A stretch of DNA of 64,000 bases from Acidimangrovimonas sediminis (GTDB lineage: Bacteria > Pseudomonadota > Alphaproteobacteria > Rhodobacterales > Rhodobacteraceae): positions 248,001-312,000 of the forward strand of contig NZ_PHSN01000005.1 in the NCBI RefSeq assembly GCF_002871005.1. The letters are read 5' to 3'. The position numbers and the translations under genes are program-made. Below the pieces are notes generated by a model. The model was not told the origin of the DNA and searched no databases. It saw only the letters and a program-made list of their open reading frames with translations. This document shows, in pieces, positions 40,996-49,757 of this stretch. Numbering within the stretch: the first letter of the stretch is position 1; every line of letters starts with the position of its first letter.

Positions 40996-41366
40996 CGTCT
41001 TCCCCTTCTTCACTCCGGTCCGGAGCCGGGCATCCGCAGCGATGGATGGCCTGATGTATCTGGGCCAGGCGCCTCTTTTGCCATGGGCTGGACGTTCCGG
41101 CCACTGTGGATGGGGCGCACCGCGAAAGGAGGAGGATGTGAAGATTGCCTCCCGCGGATCTCCTTCGATTATCCGAACCGCGAACTCGACCGAGCGCGCC
41201 AAGCTGACGCCTGAAATTTCGTGAGCGTCAGTGCTCCACACCGCGGCTGGAGAAGGAGGCGTACAGTTGTCGCATCGCGCACTCTTCTCTTCGCATTTCA
41301 CAAGTTCAGGTCTTGTGGGAAATGGTCCGGAATTTATCTTTTGAAATCAAAGGCGAAAAGGGTGTA
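40996..41366. other. Intergenic region between tRNA-Asp array and tRNA-Ile, possible mini-ORF
   Basis: No standard gene is recognised. A 28-codon frame starting with GTG at 41138 and ending at 41224 has a strong ribosome site (AAAGGAGGAG) just upstream, encoding MKIASRGSPSIIRTANSTER and eight more residues. There is no other support for translation. Confidence 0.4.
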
Positions 41367-41443
41367 TGGTAGGCCCGGAGGGACTTGAACCCCCAACCAA
41401 GGCGTTATGAGCGCCCTGCTCTGACCAATTGAGCTACAGGCCC
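41367..41443 (-). tRNA. trnI: tRNA-Ile2 (CAT, lysidine-modified type)
   Basis: A 77-base gene with encoded CCA, anticodon CAT in the loop CTCATAA. The acceptor stem GGGCCTG has C4-G69 and C5-G68, the determinants TilS uses to convert C34 to lysidine, and the region after the anticodon stem (CTTGGTT) is like known Ile2 tRNAs. It is therefore read as Ile (AUA codons), not Met. The elongator Met tRNA is at 59698. Confidence 0.85.
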
Positions 41444-41452
41444 GGCACAGGT

Positions 41453-41481
41453 TCTGTGTCAGACGGGCGCGTCAGGGTCAA
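41453..41481 (-). promoter_or_regulatory. Likely sigma-70 promoter of tRNA-Ile2
   Basis: On the minus strand TTGACC, a 17-base spacer and CACAGA lie 9 bases before the tRNA. The -10 is poor. It overlaps the end of the cupin gene. Confidence 0.5.
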
Positions 41482-42040
41482 GCGCCGCCGCGCCGGAGGG
41501 GGCACGGCCGTCACTTTCCTGCCCCGTGCCGCCCTCGGCCCGGCGCAGGCGGACCGCGGCCGGGAGGCCGTCGTGGGGGCCGAGATCGCGCGCCGGCGCG
41601 TCCTCCCACCAATCGGGGCGGAGCGGCCGGCGCTCGGGGTTCAGCGGGTAGAGGATCCGCGCCCCGGGGACCTCCCGTTCGCCCACCACCAGCAGGCGCA
41701 CCTCGTCGTCGGTGTCGTTGATGAAGCAATGCGAGAGGCCCGTGCCCGGCGCGAACCCCACGGCATCGCCCGGGGCCAGCCTGTGCAGATGCCCGTCGAG
41801 CCAGACATCGGGGGTGCCCTCCAGCACGTAGACGAACTCCTCCTCCGCGCTTTCGGCATGGGGGTAGGATGTTCGCCGTCCGGGGGCGAGGCGCACGTGG
41901 TGGATGCCCAGCCTTTCCAAGCCGAGACGCGGGGAATAGGCCGCGTCGAGCTCCATCGCCTCGTCGTCGTTGGAATAGTGGCGGGGCTCCGATGTCTCGA
42001 TCTCGGACCAGTGGAGGATGCAGTCGGGCCGGTGGGTCAT
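41459..42040 (-). CDS. Cupin domain protein
   Basis: A 193-residue single-domain cupin. The core (about 40-125) shows [20 protein letters not shown] (about 55-74), the first cupin motif with His and Glu residues, and [23 protein letters not shown] (about 89-111), the second motif with its His. Metal-binding beta-barrel proteins of this kind often act on sugars or as oxygenases; the substrate cannot be told. The C-terminal 65 residues are a Gly/Pro/Asp-rich extension. Divergent from purM. Confidence 0.82.
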   Translation of the reverse strand: MTHRPDCILHWSEIETSEPRHYSNDDEAMELDAAYSPRLGLERLGIHHVRLAPGRRTSYPHAESAEEEFVYVLEGTPDVWLDGHLHRLAPGDAVGFAPGTGLSHCFINDTDDEVRLLVVGEREVPGARILYPLNPERRPLRPDWWEDAPARDLGPHDGLPAAVRLRRAEGGTGQESDGRAPSGAAALDPDAPV

Positions 42041-42237
42041 GGCGGGTCTCCCTTTCGGGGGCAGAGTGCGTGGCCGGGCCGGGCGTGGCAAGGGAGGGTG
42101 GCGCCGCTGGTCATGGGACCCGGAGGGTGCCCCGTCGGCGGCGCGCACGCGCGTCGTTCTGCACGGCCCGCGTTGCGCGGCGGGCGGCGATCGTCTATGC
42201 GGACGTCACTTCGGCGCGAAACCATTGCGAGGCGGCC

Positions 42238-43284
42238 ATGACGGACGAGCAAAAGGGCATCACCTACGCACAGGCGGGGGTGGACATCGACGCAGGGAAC
42301 GCACTGGTCGAGCGGATCAAGCCCGCCGCCAAGCGCACGGCGCGGCCGGGCACGATGGCGGGGCTGGGCGGCTTCGGCGCGCTCTTCGACCTGAAGGCCG
42401 CGGGCTATGCCGATCCGGTGCTGGTGGCCGCGACCGACGGCGTGGGCACCAAGCTGCGCATCGCGATCGACACCGGCCATGTCGGGCAGGTGGGGATCGA
42501 CCTTGTCGCGATGTGCGTGAATGACCTGATCTGCCAGGGCGCGGAGCCGTTGTTCTTCCTCGATTACTTCGCCACCGGCAAGCTGCAGGTCGAAGAGGCC
42601 GCGCAGGTGATCGAGGGGATCGCCGAAGGCTGCGCCACCTCGGGCTGTGCACTGATCGGCGGCGAGACGGCCGAGATGCCGGGCATGTACCATTCGGGCG
42701 ATTTCGACCTTGCGGGCTTTGCGGTCGGCGCGATGGAGCGCGGCGGCGACCTGCCCGCAGGGGTGGAGGAGGGAGACGTTCTCCTCGGCCTCGCCTCTTC
42801 GGGGGTGCATTCCAACGGTTTCTCGCTGGTGCGCAAGGTGGTGGAGCGTGCTGGCCTCGGCTGGGCCGATCCGGCGCCCTTTGCGCAGGGGTCGCTGGGC
42901 GAGGTTCTGCTGACGCCGACCAGGCTTTACGTCACCTCCGTCCTTGGCGCGCTGCGGGCCGGCGGGGTGCATGCGCTGGCCCATATCACCGGAGGCGGGC
43001 TGACCGAGAACCTGCCGCGGGTGCTGCCCGAGGGGCTGGGTGCAGCGGTCGACCTCGGCGCCTGGGATCTGCCGCCGGTCTTCCGCTGGCTGGCCGAGGG
43101 CGCGTCGCTGGACGAGGCCGAACTTCTCAAGACCTTCAACGCGGGGATCGGCATGGTCGTCGTGGTGGCCGAGGACCGGGCCGAGACGATCGCCGCGCAT
43201 CTTCAGGCAGAAGGTGAGACGGTGCACCGGCTGGGCCGGATCGAGAAGGGGCAGGGGGTGCGCTACAGCGGGTCGCTGCTGTGA
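42238..43284 (+). CDS. purM: Phosphoribosylformylglycinamidine cyclo-ligase (AIR synthetase) PurM
   Basis: A 348-residue PurM, which uses ATP to close the ring of FGAM to AIR in purine synthesis. Landmarks are [22 protein letters not shown] (7-28), the ATP-related [14 protein letters not shown] (about 66-79), [25 protein letters not shown] (about 90-114), [16 protein letters not shown] (about 137-152) and [19 protein letters not shown] (about 248-266). It is complete and overlaps purN by 4 bases, the usual purMN pairing. Confidence 0.97.
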   Translation: MTDEQKGITYAQAGVDIDAGNALVERIKPAAKRTARPGTMAGLGGFGALFDLKAAGYADPVLVAATDGVGTKLRIAIDTGHVGQVGIDLVAMCVNDLICQGAEPLFFLDYFATGKLQVEEAAQVIEGIAEGCATSGCALIGGETAEMPGMYHSGDFDLAGFAVGAMERGGDLPAGVEEGDVLLGLASSGVHSNGFSLVRKVVERAGLGWADPAPFAQGSLGEVLLTPTRLYVTSVLGALRAGGVHALAHITGGGLTENLPRVLPEGLGAAVDLGAWDLPPVFRWLAEGASLDEAELLKTFNAGIGMVVVVAEDRAETIAAHLQAEGETVHRLGRIEKGQGVRYSGSLL

Positions 43285-43871
43285 AACGCGTCGCCATCCT
43301 GGTTTCGGGCGGCGGGTCCAACATGCTGGCGCTGGTCCGCTCGATGACCGGCGATCATCCGGCGCGGGCCGTGCTTGTCGCCTCGAACGACCCGGCCGCA
43401 GCGGGGCTTGCGAAAGCGCGCGACATGGGGGTTGCGACGGCGGCGGTCGATCACCGCCCCTTCGGGCGCGACCGTGCCGCCTTCGAGGCCGAGCTGATCA
43501 AGCCGATCCTCGCGGCGGAACCCGATATCCTGTGCCTTGCGGGCTTCATGCGGGTGCTGACGCCCGGCTTCGTCGAGCGGTTCGAGGGCCGGATGCTGAA
43601 CATCCATCCATCGCTTCTGCCGAAATATCCGGGTCTGCACACCCACGAACGGGCGCTGAAGGCAGGCGAGAGCGAGGCCGGCTGCACCGTGCATGAGGTG
43701 ATCCCCGAGCTTGATGCCGGTCCGATCCTGGGCCAGGCCCGGGTGCCGGTCGAACGCGGCGACACGCCCGAGGCGCTTGCCGCACGGGTGCTGGTGCAGG
43801 AGCACCGGCTCTATCCCGCGGTCCTGCGCCGTTTTGCCGGGGGCGACCGCTCCCCGCTCTACCTGGACTGA
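43281..43871 (+). CDS. purN: Phosphoribosylglycinamide formyltransferase PurN
   Basis: A 196-residue PurN, the 10-formyltetrahydrofolate-dependent GAR transformylase. It has [17 protein letters not shown] (2-18), the catalytic Asn/His region [21 protein letters not shown] (about 109-129) and the Asp in [16 protein letters not shown] (about 139-154). It starts with GTG overlapping the purM stop (GTGA), which fits translational coupling. Confidence 0.97.
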   Translation: MKRVAILVSGGGSNMLALVRSMTGDHPARAVLVASNDPAAAGLAKARDMGVATAAVDHRPFGRDRAAFEAELIKPILAAEPDILCLAGFMRVLTPGFVERFEGRMLNIHPSLLPKYPGLHTHERALKAGESEAGCTVHEVIPELDAGPILGQARVPVERGDTPEALAARVLVQEHRLYPAVLRRFAGGDRSPLYLD

Positions 43872-44034
43872 GGCGCCGCCCGGCGCGGTCTCCGGTGCTT
43901 CTGGCGCGCTCCCTGGGCGCAGTTCATCCGTTTCCACCGCTGTCCCCCCTGGCGAGGCCCCGCGCCACGACCCGACGTCGGTGTCGCGGGGGCCTCTCCG
44001 GTGCCGCCATGGGACCGGATCGCGGGGCTGCGTC

Positions 44035-44712
44035 TCAGCCGCGGGCGCTGTCGACGGCCCGTTGCAGGGCCTCGGCATCCATCAGCCCTGGGTAGATCAC
44101 CGTTCCGATGGCGAAGGCGGGGGTGCCGTTGAACCCGAAGGCCCGCGCCTGGGCGGCGTTCCGTACGAGGAGGGCATCCCACTTCGCCCGTGTCCTGCGG
44201 TAGGCGGCGTCGGCCTTGTCGACGTCGATCCCGGCGCCGCGCAGCACACGCGCGACGTCGGTTTCGTTGAGCGCGCCGCGGATCCGCATCAGGGCGTCGA
44301 AGGCGGTTTCGTACTGCCCCAGTTCCCGCGCGCCGAAGACGAGGTGGCTGGCCCGGACCGAGGGCGGGCCGAAGATCGGCCAGTCCTTCATCACCAGCCG
44401 CACCCCGCCATCGGCTTTCACGAAGCGCGAAACGACCGGGTAGTCCTTCTTGCAGAACGGGCATTGGTAGTCGAAGAACTCGGCGATGGTGACGTCGCCC
44501 CGCGCATTGCCCAGCACCGGCGCGTCGGGGTCGCGGTAGACATCCTCCGGCGTCAGCCCGTCGGCCCGCGCTGCCCCCGGCAACACCAGAAGGGCGCCCG
44601 CACCAAGGCCCATCCCCAGACCTGCGCCCCCCAGGCCTGCGCTTCCCAGATTTGCGGCCCCCAGACCCGCGGCCCCGAGGAAGCTGCGGCGCGTCATGTC
44701 GTTCGGGCGCAT
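44035..44712 (-). CDS. Tat-exported DsbA-family thioredoxin-fold protein
   Basis: A 225-residue thiol oxidoreductase of the DsbA/DSBA-like thioredoxin group. A Tat signal (MTRRSFLGAAG, 6-16) precedes an unusually long Gly/Leu-rich signal region (about 14-41) built from 15-bp DNA repeats. The active site is FFDYQCPFCKKDYP with C84-P-F-C87; the cis-Pro loop is FNGTPAFAIG (about 188-197). It probably makes or shuffles disulfides in the periplasm. Its ATG overlaps the L,D-transpeptidase stop by 1 base (TGATG) with GGGGAG upstream; M6 (44697) is an alternative start. The pairing suggests a cell-envelope role. Confidence 0.87.
   Translation of the reverse strand: MRPNDMTRRSFLGAAGLGAANLGSAGLGGAGLGMGLGAGALLVLPGAARADGLTPEDVYRDPDAPVLGNARGDVTIAEFFDYQCPFCKKDYPVVSRFVKADGGVRLVMKDWPIFGPPSVRASHLVFGARELGQYETAFDALMRIRGALNETDVARVLRGAGIDVDKADAAYRRTRAKWDALLVRNAAQARAFGFNGTPAFAIGTVIYPGLMDAEALQRAVDSARG
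44614..44673 (-). repeat. 15-bp tandem repeat, four copies, within the Tat signal peptide
   Basis: Four imperfect 15-bp units encode successive AxLGx pentapeptides (read on the minus strand: GLGAA, NLGSA, GLGGA, GLGMG). The repeat lengthens the hydrophobic part of the signal. Confidence 0.85.
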
Positions 44713-45482
44713 CAGTAGAGGTCTCCCCTGGCAGTGATCTGCATCGCGCCGTGCTGCGAAGGCAGCGGGTGGCCGGGCGGAACCGTGCCCTCGCCACTCT
44801 GCGCCTGGGTCAGCACGACCACCCGCGTTCCGCTTCGAACCTTCTTCGCGAGGTTGATGACGTCCTGGTTGAAGAGCCGGATGCACCCGGCCGATGTGGC
44901 CTCGCCGATCGACCAGGGCTCCATCGTGCCGTGGATGCGGTAGAAGGTGTCGCGGTTGCCCTTGTGAAGGTAGAGCGCGCGGGCCCCCAAGGGGTTGTCG
45001 AGCCCGCCGCCGAGGCCGTCCTTGTAGGGGCCGTACAGCTTCGGGTCGTCCTCGATCATGCTCTGGGTGGGTTTCCAGCTGGGCCAGTCGCGCTGATAGG
45101 GGATATGGGCGGTGCCGTGGAACGCCTTGCCGGCGCGTCCGACGGCCACGGTGTATTGCATCGCCTTGTTGTCCTTCATGACGTAGTAGAGCTTGCGCGC
45201 CCAGGGATCGACGATGATCGTGCCCGGCGGCTCCTTCGTCCAGTAATCGACGATGTGGCGCGCCTTCTCGTCCGACAGGTATGCCGGGTCGATCGCCGGG
45301 ACGTCGTGACCGTCGTCCTCGGTCGCGCCATACATCGACAGGGTCCTGGTGCTCAGCATCGCCTGCGAGGGGGCGATCGGACGGCCATCGGGCGTCATGT
45401 CCGAGCGGGTGACCTGCGGTGCGCAGGCGCCGAGGGCGCCGGCGAGTGCGAGCGCCAGCAGCGGGGTGCGGGTGGGGATCAT
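44712..45482 (-). CDS. L,D-transpeptidase (YkuD family) lipoprotein
   Basis: A 256-residue periplasmic enzyme with a lipoprotein signal (LAGALGAC, lipid Cys20). The YkuD domain (about 85-235) includes TIIVDPWARKLYYVM (about 88-102), the catalytic His in YRIHGTMEPWSIG (about 182-194) and the catalytic Cys in SAGCIRLFNQDV (about 197-208). Such enzymes make 3-3 peptidoglycan cross-links or attach proteins to peptidoglycan. The DsbA-like gene follows with a 1-base overlap. The 30 residues after the catalytic site form a variable tail. Confidence 0.92.
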   Translation of the reverse strand: MIPTRTPLLALALAGALGACAPQVTRSDMTPDGRPIAPSQAMLSTRTLSMYGATEDDGHDVPAIDPAYLSDEKARHIVDYWTKEPPGTIIVDPWARKLYYVMKDNKAMQYTVAVGRAGKAFHGTAHIPYQRDWPSWKPTQSMIEDDPKLYGPYKDGLGGGLDNPLGARALYLHKGNRDTFYRIHGTMEPWSIGEATSAGCIRLFNQDVINLAKKVRSGTRVVVLTQAQSGEGTVPPGHPLPSQHGAMQITARGDLY

Positions 45483-45598
45483 GTCCTGCCTCCTTGTTCA
45501 TGTCGCATCGGGCGGCCCCGGCGTCCGGTGCGTGGTCTCTGTCGGTCCAGCGGTCGGGATCTTGGCGGTGCACTCACGCGCCGTCCCCGGGGGCGGGG

Positions 45599-45634
45599 GC
45601 CTGAGCGGGGGCCCGAGTGGGGGTCCGAGCGGGG
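45599..45634. repeat. 12-bp tandem repeat, three copies
   Basis: GCCTGAGCGGGG, GCCCGAGTGGGG and GTCCGAGCGGGG follow directly on one another in non-coding DNA. Confidence 0.7.
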
Positions 45635-45803
45635 ATCGGCGGCGTGGGGGCGAGGCGGCGGGCGGCCAACATAGGGGCTGCCAGAGTCGCGGCGGCAAGG
45701 ATCTTGGCGGCCAGAATCTGGGCGGGCAGGCGCCGGAGCGGGCGAAGGGAAAGCGGGGACAGCGGGCACGACGTCATCATGCTTGCGCTTTCGCCCGCGA
45801 TTC

Positions 45804-45819
45804 TTAAGTCAGTCTTAAG
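45804..45819. promoter_or_regulatory. TTAAG direct repeat / perfect CtrA-type box upstream of the two-component operon
   Basis: TTAAG-TCAGTC-TTAAG is an 11-bp-spaced direct repeat, as bound by OmpR/PhoB-family dimers, and equally a perfect TTAA-N7-TTAA CtrA box. It ends 84 bases before the response-regulator start. Either autoregulation or CtrA control is possible. Confidence 0.6.
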
Positions 45820-45903
45820 CTTGGCCGGCAAGTTGGAGGCCGACCGGCAAGCAGCCAGCCCGTGAAGCAGCCATCACGGCAACCATCACGCCAAGGGGGG
45901 AGA

Positions 45904-46596
45904 ATGCGCATTCTGGTGGTCGAGGACGACGCGGTGCTGGCCGACGGCCTGCGCGTCGGGCTGCGCCTTGCGGGGTTCACGCCCGACCACGTGGCCACGC
46001 TGGCCGATGCTCGGGCCGCGCTCGACACCACGCCGTTCGCGGCCCTCGTCCTCGATCTCATGCTGCCGGACGGCTGGGGCCTCGACCTCCTGCGCGAGAT
46101 CCGCGCAAGGGGGCGCGACCTGCCGGTCCTCGTGCTGACCGCGCGCGACCGCACGCGCGAGCGGATCGACGGGTTGGACGCCGGGGCCGACGATTACCTC
46201 GGCAAGCCCTTCGACCTTGACGAGCTGGCCGCCCGGTTGCGCGCGCTGATCCGCCGCGGGGCGGGGCGCAGCGCCGGCTGGATCGAGCATGGCGCGCTTC
46301 GCCTCGATCCGGTGGCACGGCAGGCGATCCATGCGGGCACCGCGCTGAAGCTGTCGCGGCGCGAGTTCGCGGTGCTTCAGGCGCTGGTCGAACGCCCCGG
46401 GCGGATCCTGTCGAAACGCGATCTCGAGGACCGGCTCTACGGTTGGGACGACGAGATCGAATCGAACGCGGTCGAGGTGCACATCCACCACCTGCGGGCC
46501 AAGCTGGGCCGCGGCTTCATCGAGACCCTGCGCGGCATCGGCTACCGCGCGGCCGAACCGGAGGGGCCGCCATCGCCTTCCCGTCCCCGCGCCTGA
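45904..46596 (+). CDS. OmpR/PhoB-family response regulator
   Basis: A 230-residue response regulator with a complete receiver: acidic pair in ILVVEDDAV (3-11), phospho-Asp in ALVLDLMLPDGWG (about 46-58, Asp about 50), Thr and Lys in VLVLTARDR and DYLGKPFDLDEL (about 79-87 and 99-110). The winged helix spans about 125-222. The NAVEVHIHHLRAKLG motif is of the QseB/PmrA/TctD type. The ATG follows AAGGGGGG. It is transcribed with the kinase gene 11 bases downstream. Signal unknown. Confidence 0.92.
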   Translation: MRILVVEDDAVLADGLRVGLRLAGFTPDHVATLADARAALDTTPFAALVLDLMLPDGWGLDLLREIRARGRDLPVLVLTARDRTRERIDGLDAGADDYLGKPFDLDELAARLRALIRRGAGRSAGWIEHGALRLDPVARQAIHAGTALKLSRREFAVLQALVERPGRILSKRDLEDRLYGWDDEIESNAVEVHIHHLRAKLGRGFIETLRGIGYRAAEPEGPPSPSRPRA

Positions 46597-46607
46597 TCCG
46601 CGGGCCG

Positions 46608-48011
46608 GTGTCGATCCGGCTGCGCCTTTTCCTTGTCCTGGTGGCCGCGACCGCGGCGGTCTGGGTCTCGGCTGTGGTCTGGATCGACCGCTCCTCGCGC
46701 ACCGAGGTCGAGCGGGTGCTCGACGCGCGCCTGGTCGAGGCGGCCCGGATGGTGTCGTCGCTGCTTTCGGATCACCGGGTCGCCCTTGCGGCCTCGGGGC
46801 AGCCGGTCACGGTTGCGGTGCCGCCGACTGCCAGCTATCGGCACGAGTTGTCATGCCAGATCTGGACACTGGACGGCACGCTTGTCGGCCGGTCGCAGGG
46901 CGCGCCCGACACCGCCATGGCCGAGCCGCGCCAGACCGGGTTTTCCGACGCGGTGATCAAGGGCGAGCACTGGCGCGTCTACACCGCGGTGAACGCCGCG
47001 CTGGGGGTGCGGGTCAGCGTCGGTGATTCCGTGGCGGTGCGCGACAATCTGGTGGGCGGGGTGATCCGGGCGGTGCTGTTGCCGGCGGCGGTGGTGCTGC
47101 CGGTGCTGGCGCTGCTGATCTGGTTCGCGGCGGCCGGCGGGCTGGCGCCGCTCGACCGGCTTGCCGCGCAGCTCAGCGCGCGCGGCCCCGCCGACCTCAG
47201 CCCTCTGCCCGAGGGCGAGACACCCCCCGAGATCCGCCCCGTGCGCGGGGCGCTCGACGCGCTGCTGGCCCGGGTCCGGGCACACCGCGATCACGAGCGC
47301 GACTTCATCGCCTACGCGGCGCACGAGCTGAAGACACCGCTGGCGGGGTTGAAGATGCAGGCCCAGATCGCGCTGCGGGCCGAGGATGCGCAGACCCGGC
47401 GCCACGCGCTGGAGACCCTGGACCGATCGGTGACGCGGACCGACCGGCTGGTGCGGCAACTGCTTGACCTCGCCCGGGTCGAGCAATCCGAGGAGGAGGC
47501 ACACCCGGCCGAGGCGGTGGAGGTCGCGCGCTCCGTCCTCGCCGAACTGCATCCCTTCGCCGCCCGTCGGGGCGTCGCGCTGGAACTGGCCGGAGAGACG
47601 GGCGAGGAACGGGCCGGGCACAGGGCCGGTGGGCCGGGCGAGGATCCGCGCGGCGGGGTGGGGCTGCGCGTGGCCGATGGGGGGCTGTTGGCGGTGATCC
47701 TGCGCAACCTCGTCGAGAACGCGCTGCAGGCGACGCCCGGGGGTGGACGGGTGGTGGTAACGCCCCGGCCCTGGGGCCTCGACATCCGCGACGGCGGGTC
47801 GGGCATCCCCGAGGCCCTTAGCGCACGGGTGTTCGACAGATTCGTGAAGGGCCCGCAGGCCGATGCCGGGGAAGCTGCGGACGCGTCGGGGGGCAGCGGG
47901 TTGGGCCTGGCCATCGTCCGGCAGGCGCTTGACCGGTTGGGCGGCCGGCTGGAATTCGTCCGGGAAGAGGACGGCCACCACGCCCGGCTCGTGCTGGACG
48001 CGGTGGCCTGA
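46608..48011 (+). CDS. Two-component sensor histidine kinase (QseC/TctE-like)
   Basis: A 467-residue membrane kinase: two helices (about 6-26 and 155-178) flank a periplasmic sensor region. HAMP-like linker residues follow; the H box is DFIAYAAHELKTPLAGLKMQ (about 233-252). The N box (LRNLVENALQATPGGG, about 365-380), G1 (DIRDGGSGIP) and G2 (GGSGLGLAIV) are present, so it is active-looking. I chose the GTG at 46608, giving the common start SIRLRLFLVLV; no ATG is available nearby. A 25-residue acidic/Gly insert lies at about 330-350. Confidence 0.9.
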   Translation: MSIRLRLFLVLVAATAAVWVSAVVWIDRSSRTEVERVLDARLVEAARMVSSLLSDHRVALAASGQPVTVAVPPTASYRHELSCQIWTLDGTLVGRSQGAPDTAMAEPRQTGFSDAVIKGEHWRVYTAVNAALGVRVSVGDSVAVRDNLVGGVIRAVLLPAAVVLPVLALLIWFAAAGGLAPLDRLAAQLSARGPADLSPLPEGETPPEIRPVRGALDALLARVRAHRDHERDFIAYAAHELKTPLAGLKMQAQIALRAEDAQTRRHALETLDRSVTRTDRLVRQLLDLARVEQSEEEAHPAEAVEVARSVLAELHPFAARRGVALELAGETGEERAGHRAGGPGEDPRGGVGLRVADGGLLAVILRNLVENALQATPGGGRVVVTPRPWGLDIRDGGSGIPEALSARVFDRFVKGPQADAGEAADASGGSGLGLAIVRQALDRLGGRLEFVREEDGHHARLVLDAVA

Positions 48012-48173
48012 GGGACCGCCCGGCCTCCGGCAGCGGGGGCCGCGGAGCGCGGGGCGGAAAGGGCGGCCCGCTGCCTGGGGGACGAACGGCCTTGCCCGGT
48101 GAGGGCCTTGACCGGCCCTTCTGCTGTGTCTTTCCGGCGCCTCCGGCGCTGGACGTGGGCGCCTGCGGCGCCG

Positions 48174-49754
48174 TCAGTGCGCGGGCGCGCTGCCGCCGCC
48201 GCCGGGTTTCTTGAGGAACAGCATGCACAATGCCCCGGCCCCGATCGCCACGCCAAGCACGCCGAAGGCATCGCCATAGCCCATGATGACGGCCTGCTTC
48301 TTGATCGTCATCCCGAGCATCGCCTGCGCCTTGGACATCGCGACCGACGGATCGCTGATGCCGTTCGCCATCAGGTTATGCTGCAGGTCCTGCAACCGCT
48401 CGCGCGCCAGCGGGTTCAGCTGGCTGACGTTGGAGTTGACGACGAAGGAGTGGAACTGCTCGCGCTTGGAATAGAAGGTCTCGATCATCGCGACGCCGAT
48501 CGCGCCGCCGAGGTTGCGCAGCATGTTGAACATCCCCGAGGCGTCGCCCGCCTGCTGCGGCGACAGGCTGGCGGTCGCGACCACCATCATCGGGGTCATC
48601 GCCAGCGCCTGGCCCACGGCGCGGATCACGTCGGGCCAGAAGAACTGCGGTCCGGCGAAGTTCGGATCGAGGTACATGTTCATGAAGCAGCTCAGCGCGA
48701 ACAGCCCGAGGCCCAGGCCGACCAGCACCCGCGGGTCGAACTTTTTCATCAGGAGCGGCGAGAACGGGATGATCAGGAGCTGCGGCAGCCCGGTCCAGGC
48801 CATCACCTTGCCGCTCTGCTCGGCGTTCAGGCCCTGGCCGACGGCAAGGTATTGTGGCAGCAGGTAGGACGCGCCGTAGAGGGTGAACCCCAGCGCCACG
48901 TTGGCCAGCGTCCCCAGCCCGAAGTTGCGATCCAGCAAAAGCCCCAGCGGCAGCAGCGGCTTTTCCACTGTCAGCTCGACCCAGAGGAAGGCATAGAGCG
49001 ACACCACCGACACCACCGCCAGCGTGATGATCCAGGTCGAGCCGAACCAGTCATAGGTGTTGCCGTCGTTGAGCATGGTCTGGAACGCGGCAAGGCCCAC
49101 GGCGATCAGGAAGATCCCCAGCCAGTCGCCCTCGGCCAGCAGCTTGTAGTTCGGCTTGGAGGCGGGCAGGGCATAGACCAGCGCGGCCAGCATCACCGCC
49201 CCGGGCACGAGGTTCATGTAGAAGATCGTGGGCCAGCCGTAATGGTCGGTCAGCCAGCCGCCGATCGTCGGCCCGATCGAGGGCGCGAAGGTCGCTGTCA
49301 CCGCGAAGGCGGCGAAGCCCACCGGGCGCTTGGCCGGCGGCAGCATCATCACCACGATGGTGAAGGCCAGCGGGATCAGCACGCCGCCGGTGAACCCCTG
49401 GATCGCCCGCAGCATCACCATCTCGCCCAGGCTGGTGGCCTGGCCACAGGCGGCCGAGAAGATCAGAAACAGCACCGTGTTGGCGATCAGGTAGCGGCGC
49501 AGGCTGAACACCCGGCTGAGGAAGCCGGTCAGCGGGATCACGATGATCTCGCCGATCAGGTAGGCGGTGGAGATCCACGCGCCGTTGACGCCGCCGGTGC
49601 CGATGCCGCCCTCGATATCGGGGAGGGAGGAGTTCGTGACCTGGATGTTGAGCACCGCCATGAAGGCGCCGATCATGGCGCCGCCGACGGCGATCCAGGT
49701 CTTCAGCGGCACATGGTCGGGCGCCTGGGCCGGCGCGGCGGGAGCGGTGGCCAT
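48174..49754 (-). CDS. emrB: EmrB/QacA-family MFS multidrug efflux transporter
   Basis: A 526-residue 14-helix DHA2 exporter. Landmarks are AVLNIQVTNSSLPDIEGGIG (about 33-52, the group signature), ISTAYLIGEIIVIPLTGFLSRVFSLRRYL (motif A region) and APSIGPTIGGWLTDHYGWPTIFYMNL (about 144-169, motif C and following). It pairs with the membrane-fusion gene 3 bases upstream; both would work with an outer-membrane TolC-type channel, which is not in the window. The C-terminal tail is Gly/Pro-rich. It is controlled presumably by the TetR gene at 51349. Confidence 0.93.
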   Translation of the reverse strand: MATAPAAPAQAPDHVPLKTWIAVGGAMIGAFMAVLNIQVTNSSLPDIEGGIGTGGVNGAWISTAYLIGEIIVIPLTGFLSRVFSLRRYLIANTVLFLIFSAACGQATSLGEMVMLRAIQGFTGGVLIPLAFTIVVMMLPPAKRPVGFAAFAVTATFAPSIGPTIGGWLTDHYGWPTIFYMNLVPGAVMLAALVYALPASKPNYKLLAEGDWLGIFLIAVGLAAFQTMLNDGNTYDWFGSTWIITLAVVSVVSLYAFLWVELTVEKPLLPLGLLLDRNFGLGTLANVALGFTLYGASYLLPQYLAVGQGLNAEQSGKVMAWTGLPQLLIIPFSPLLMKKFDPRVLVGLGLGLFALSCFMNMYLDPNFAGPQFFWPDVIRAVGQALAMTPMMVVATASLSPQQAGDASGMFNMLRNLGGAIGVAMIETFYSKREQFHSFVVNSNVSQLNPLARERLQDLQHNLMANGISDPSVAMSKAQAMLGMTIKKQAVIMGYGDAFGVLGVAIGAGALCMLFLKKPGGGGSAPAH

Positions 49755-49757
49755 GGC

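Larger units (their letters stand above)
45483..45903. other. Intergenic region with GC-rich repeats upstream of the two-component system
   Basis: No gene is recognised. It holds a 12-bp GC-rich tandem repeat (45599-45634) and, near the right end, a TTAAG direct repeat. An open frame on the minus strand (45831-45574) has no ribosome site and only low-complexity Ala/Pro/Leu content. Confidence 0.5.

Noticed and set aside
41367-41443. Reading of this CAT tRNA as tRNA-Met
   Set aside because: C4-G69 and C5-G68 in the acceptor stem fit Ile2; the tRNA at 59698 has the Met-like stem.
45574-45831. Minus-strand 85-codon open frame rich in Ala, Pro and Leu
   Set aside because: No ribosome site, rare TTG start, and the content follows from GC-rich repeats in non-coding DNA.
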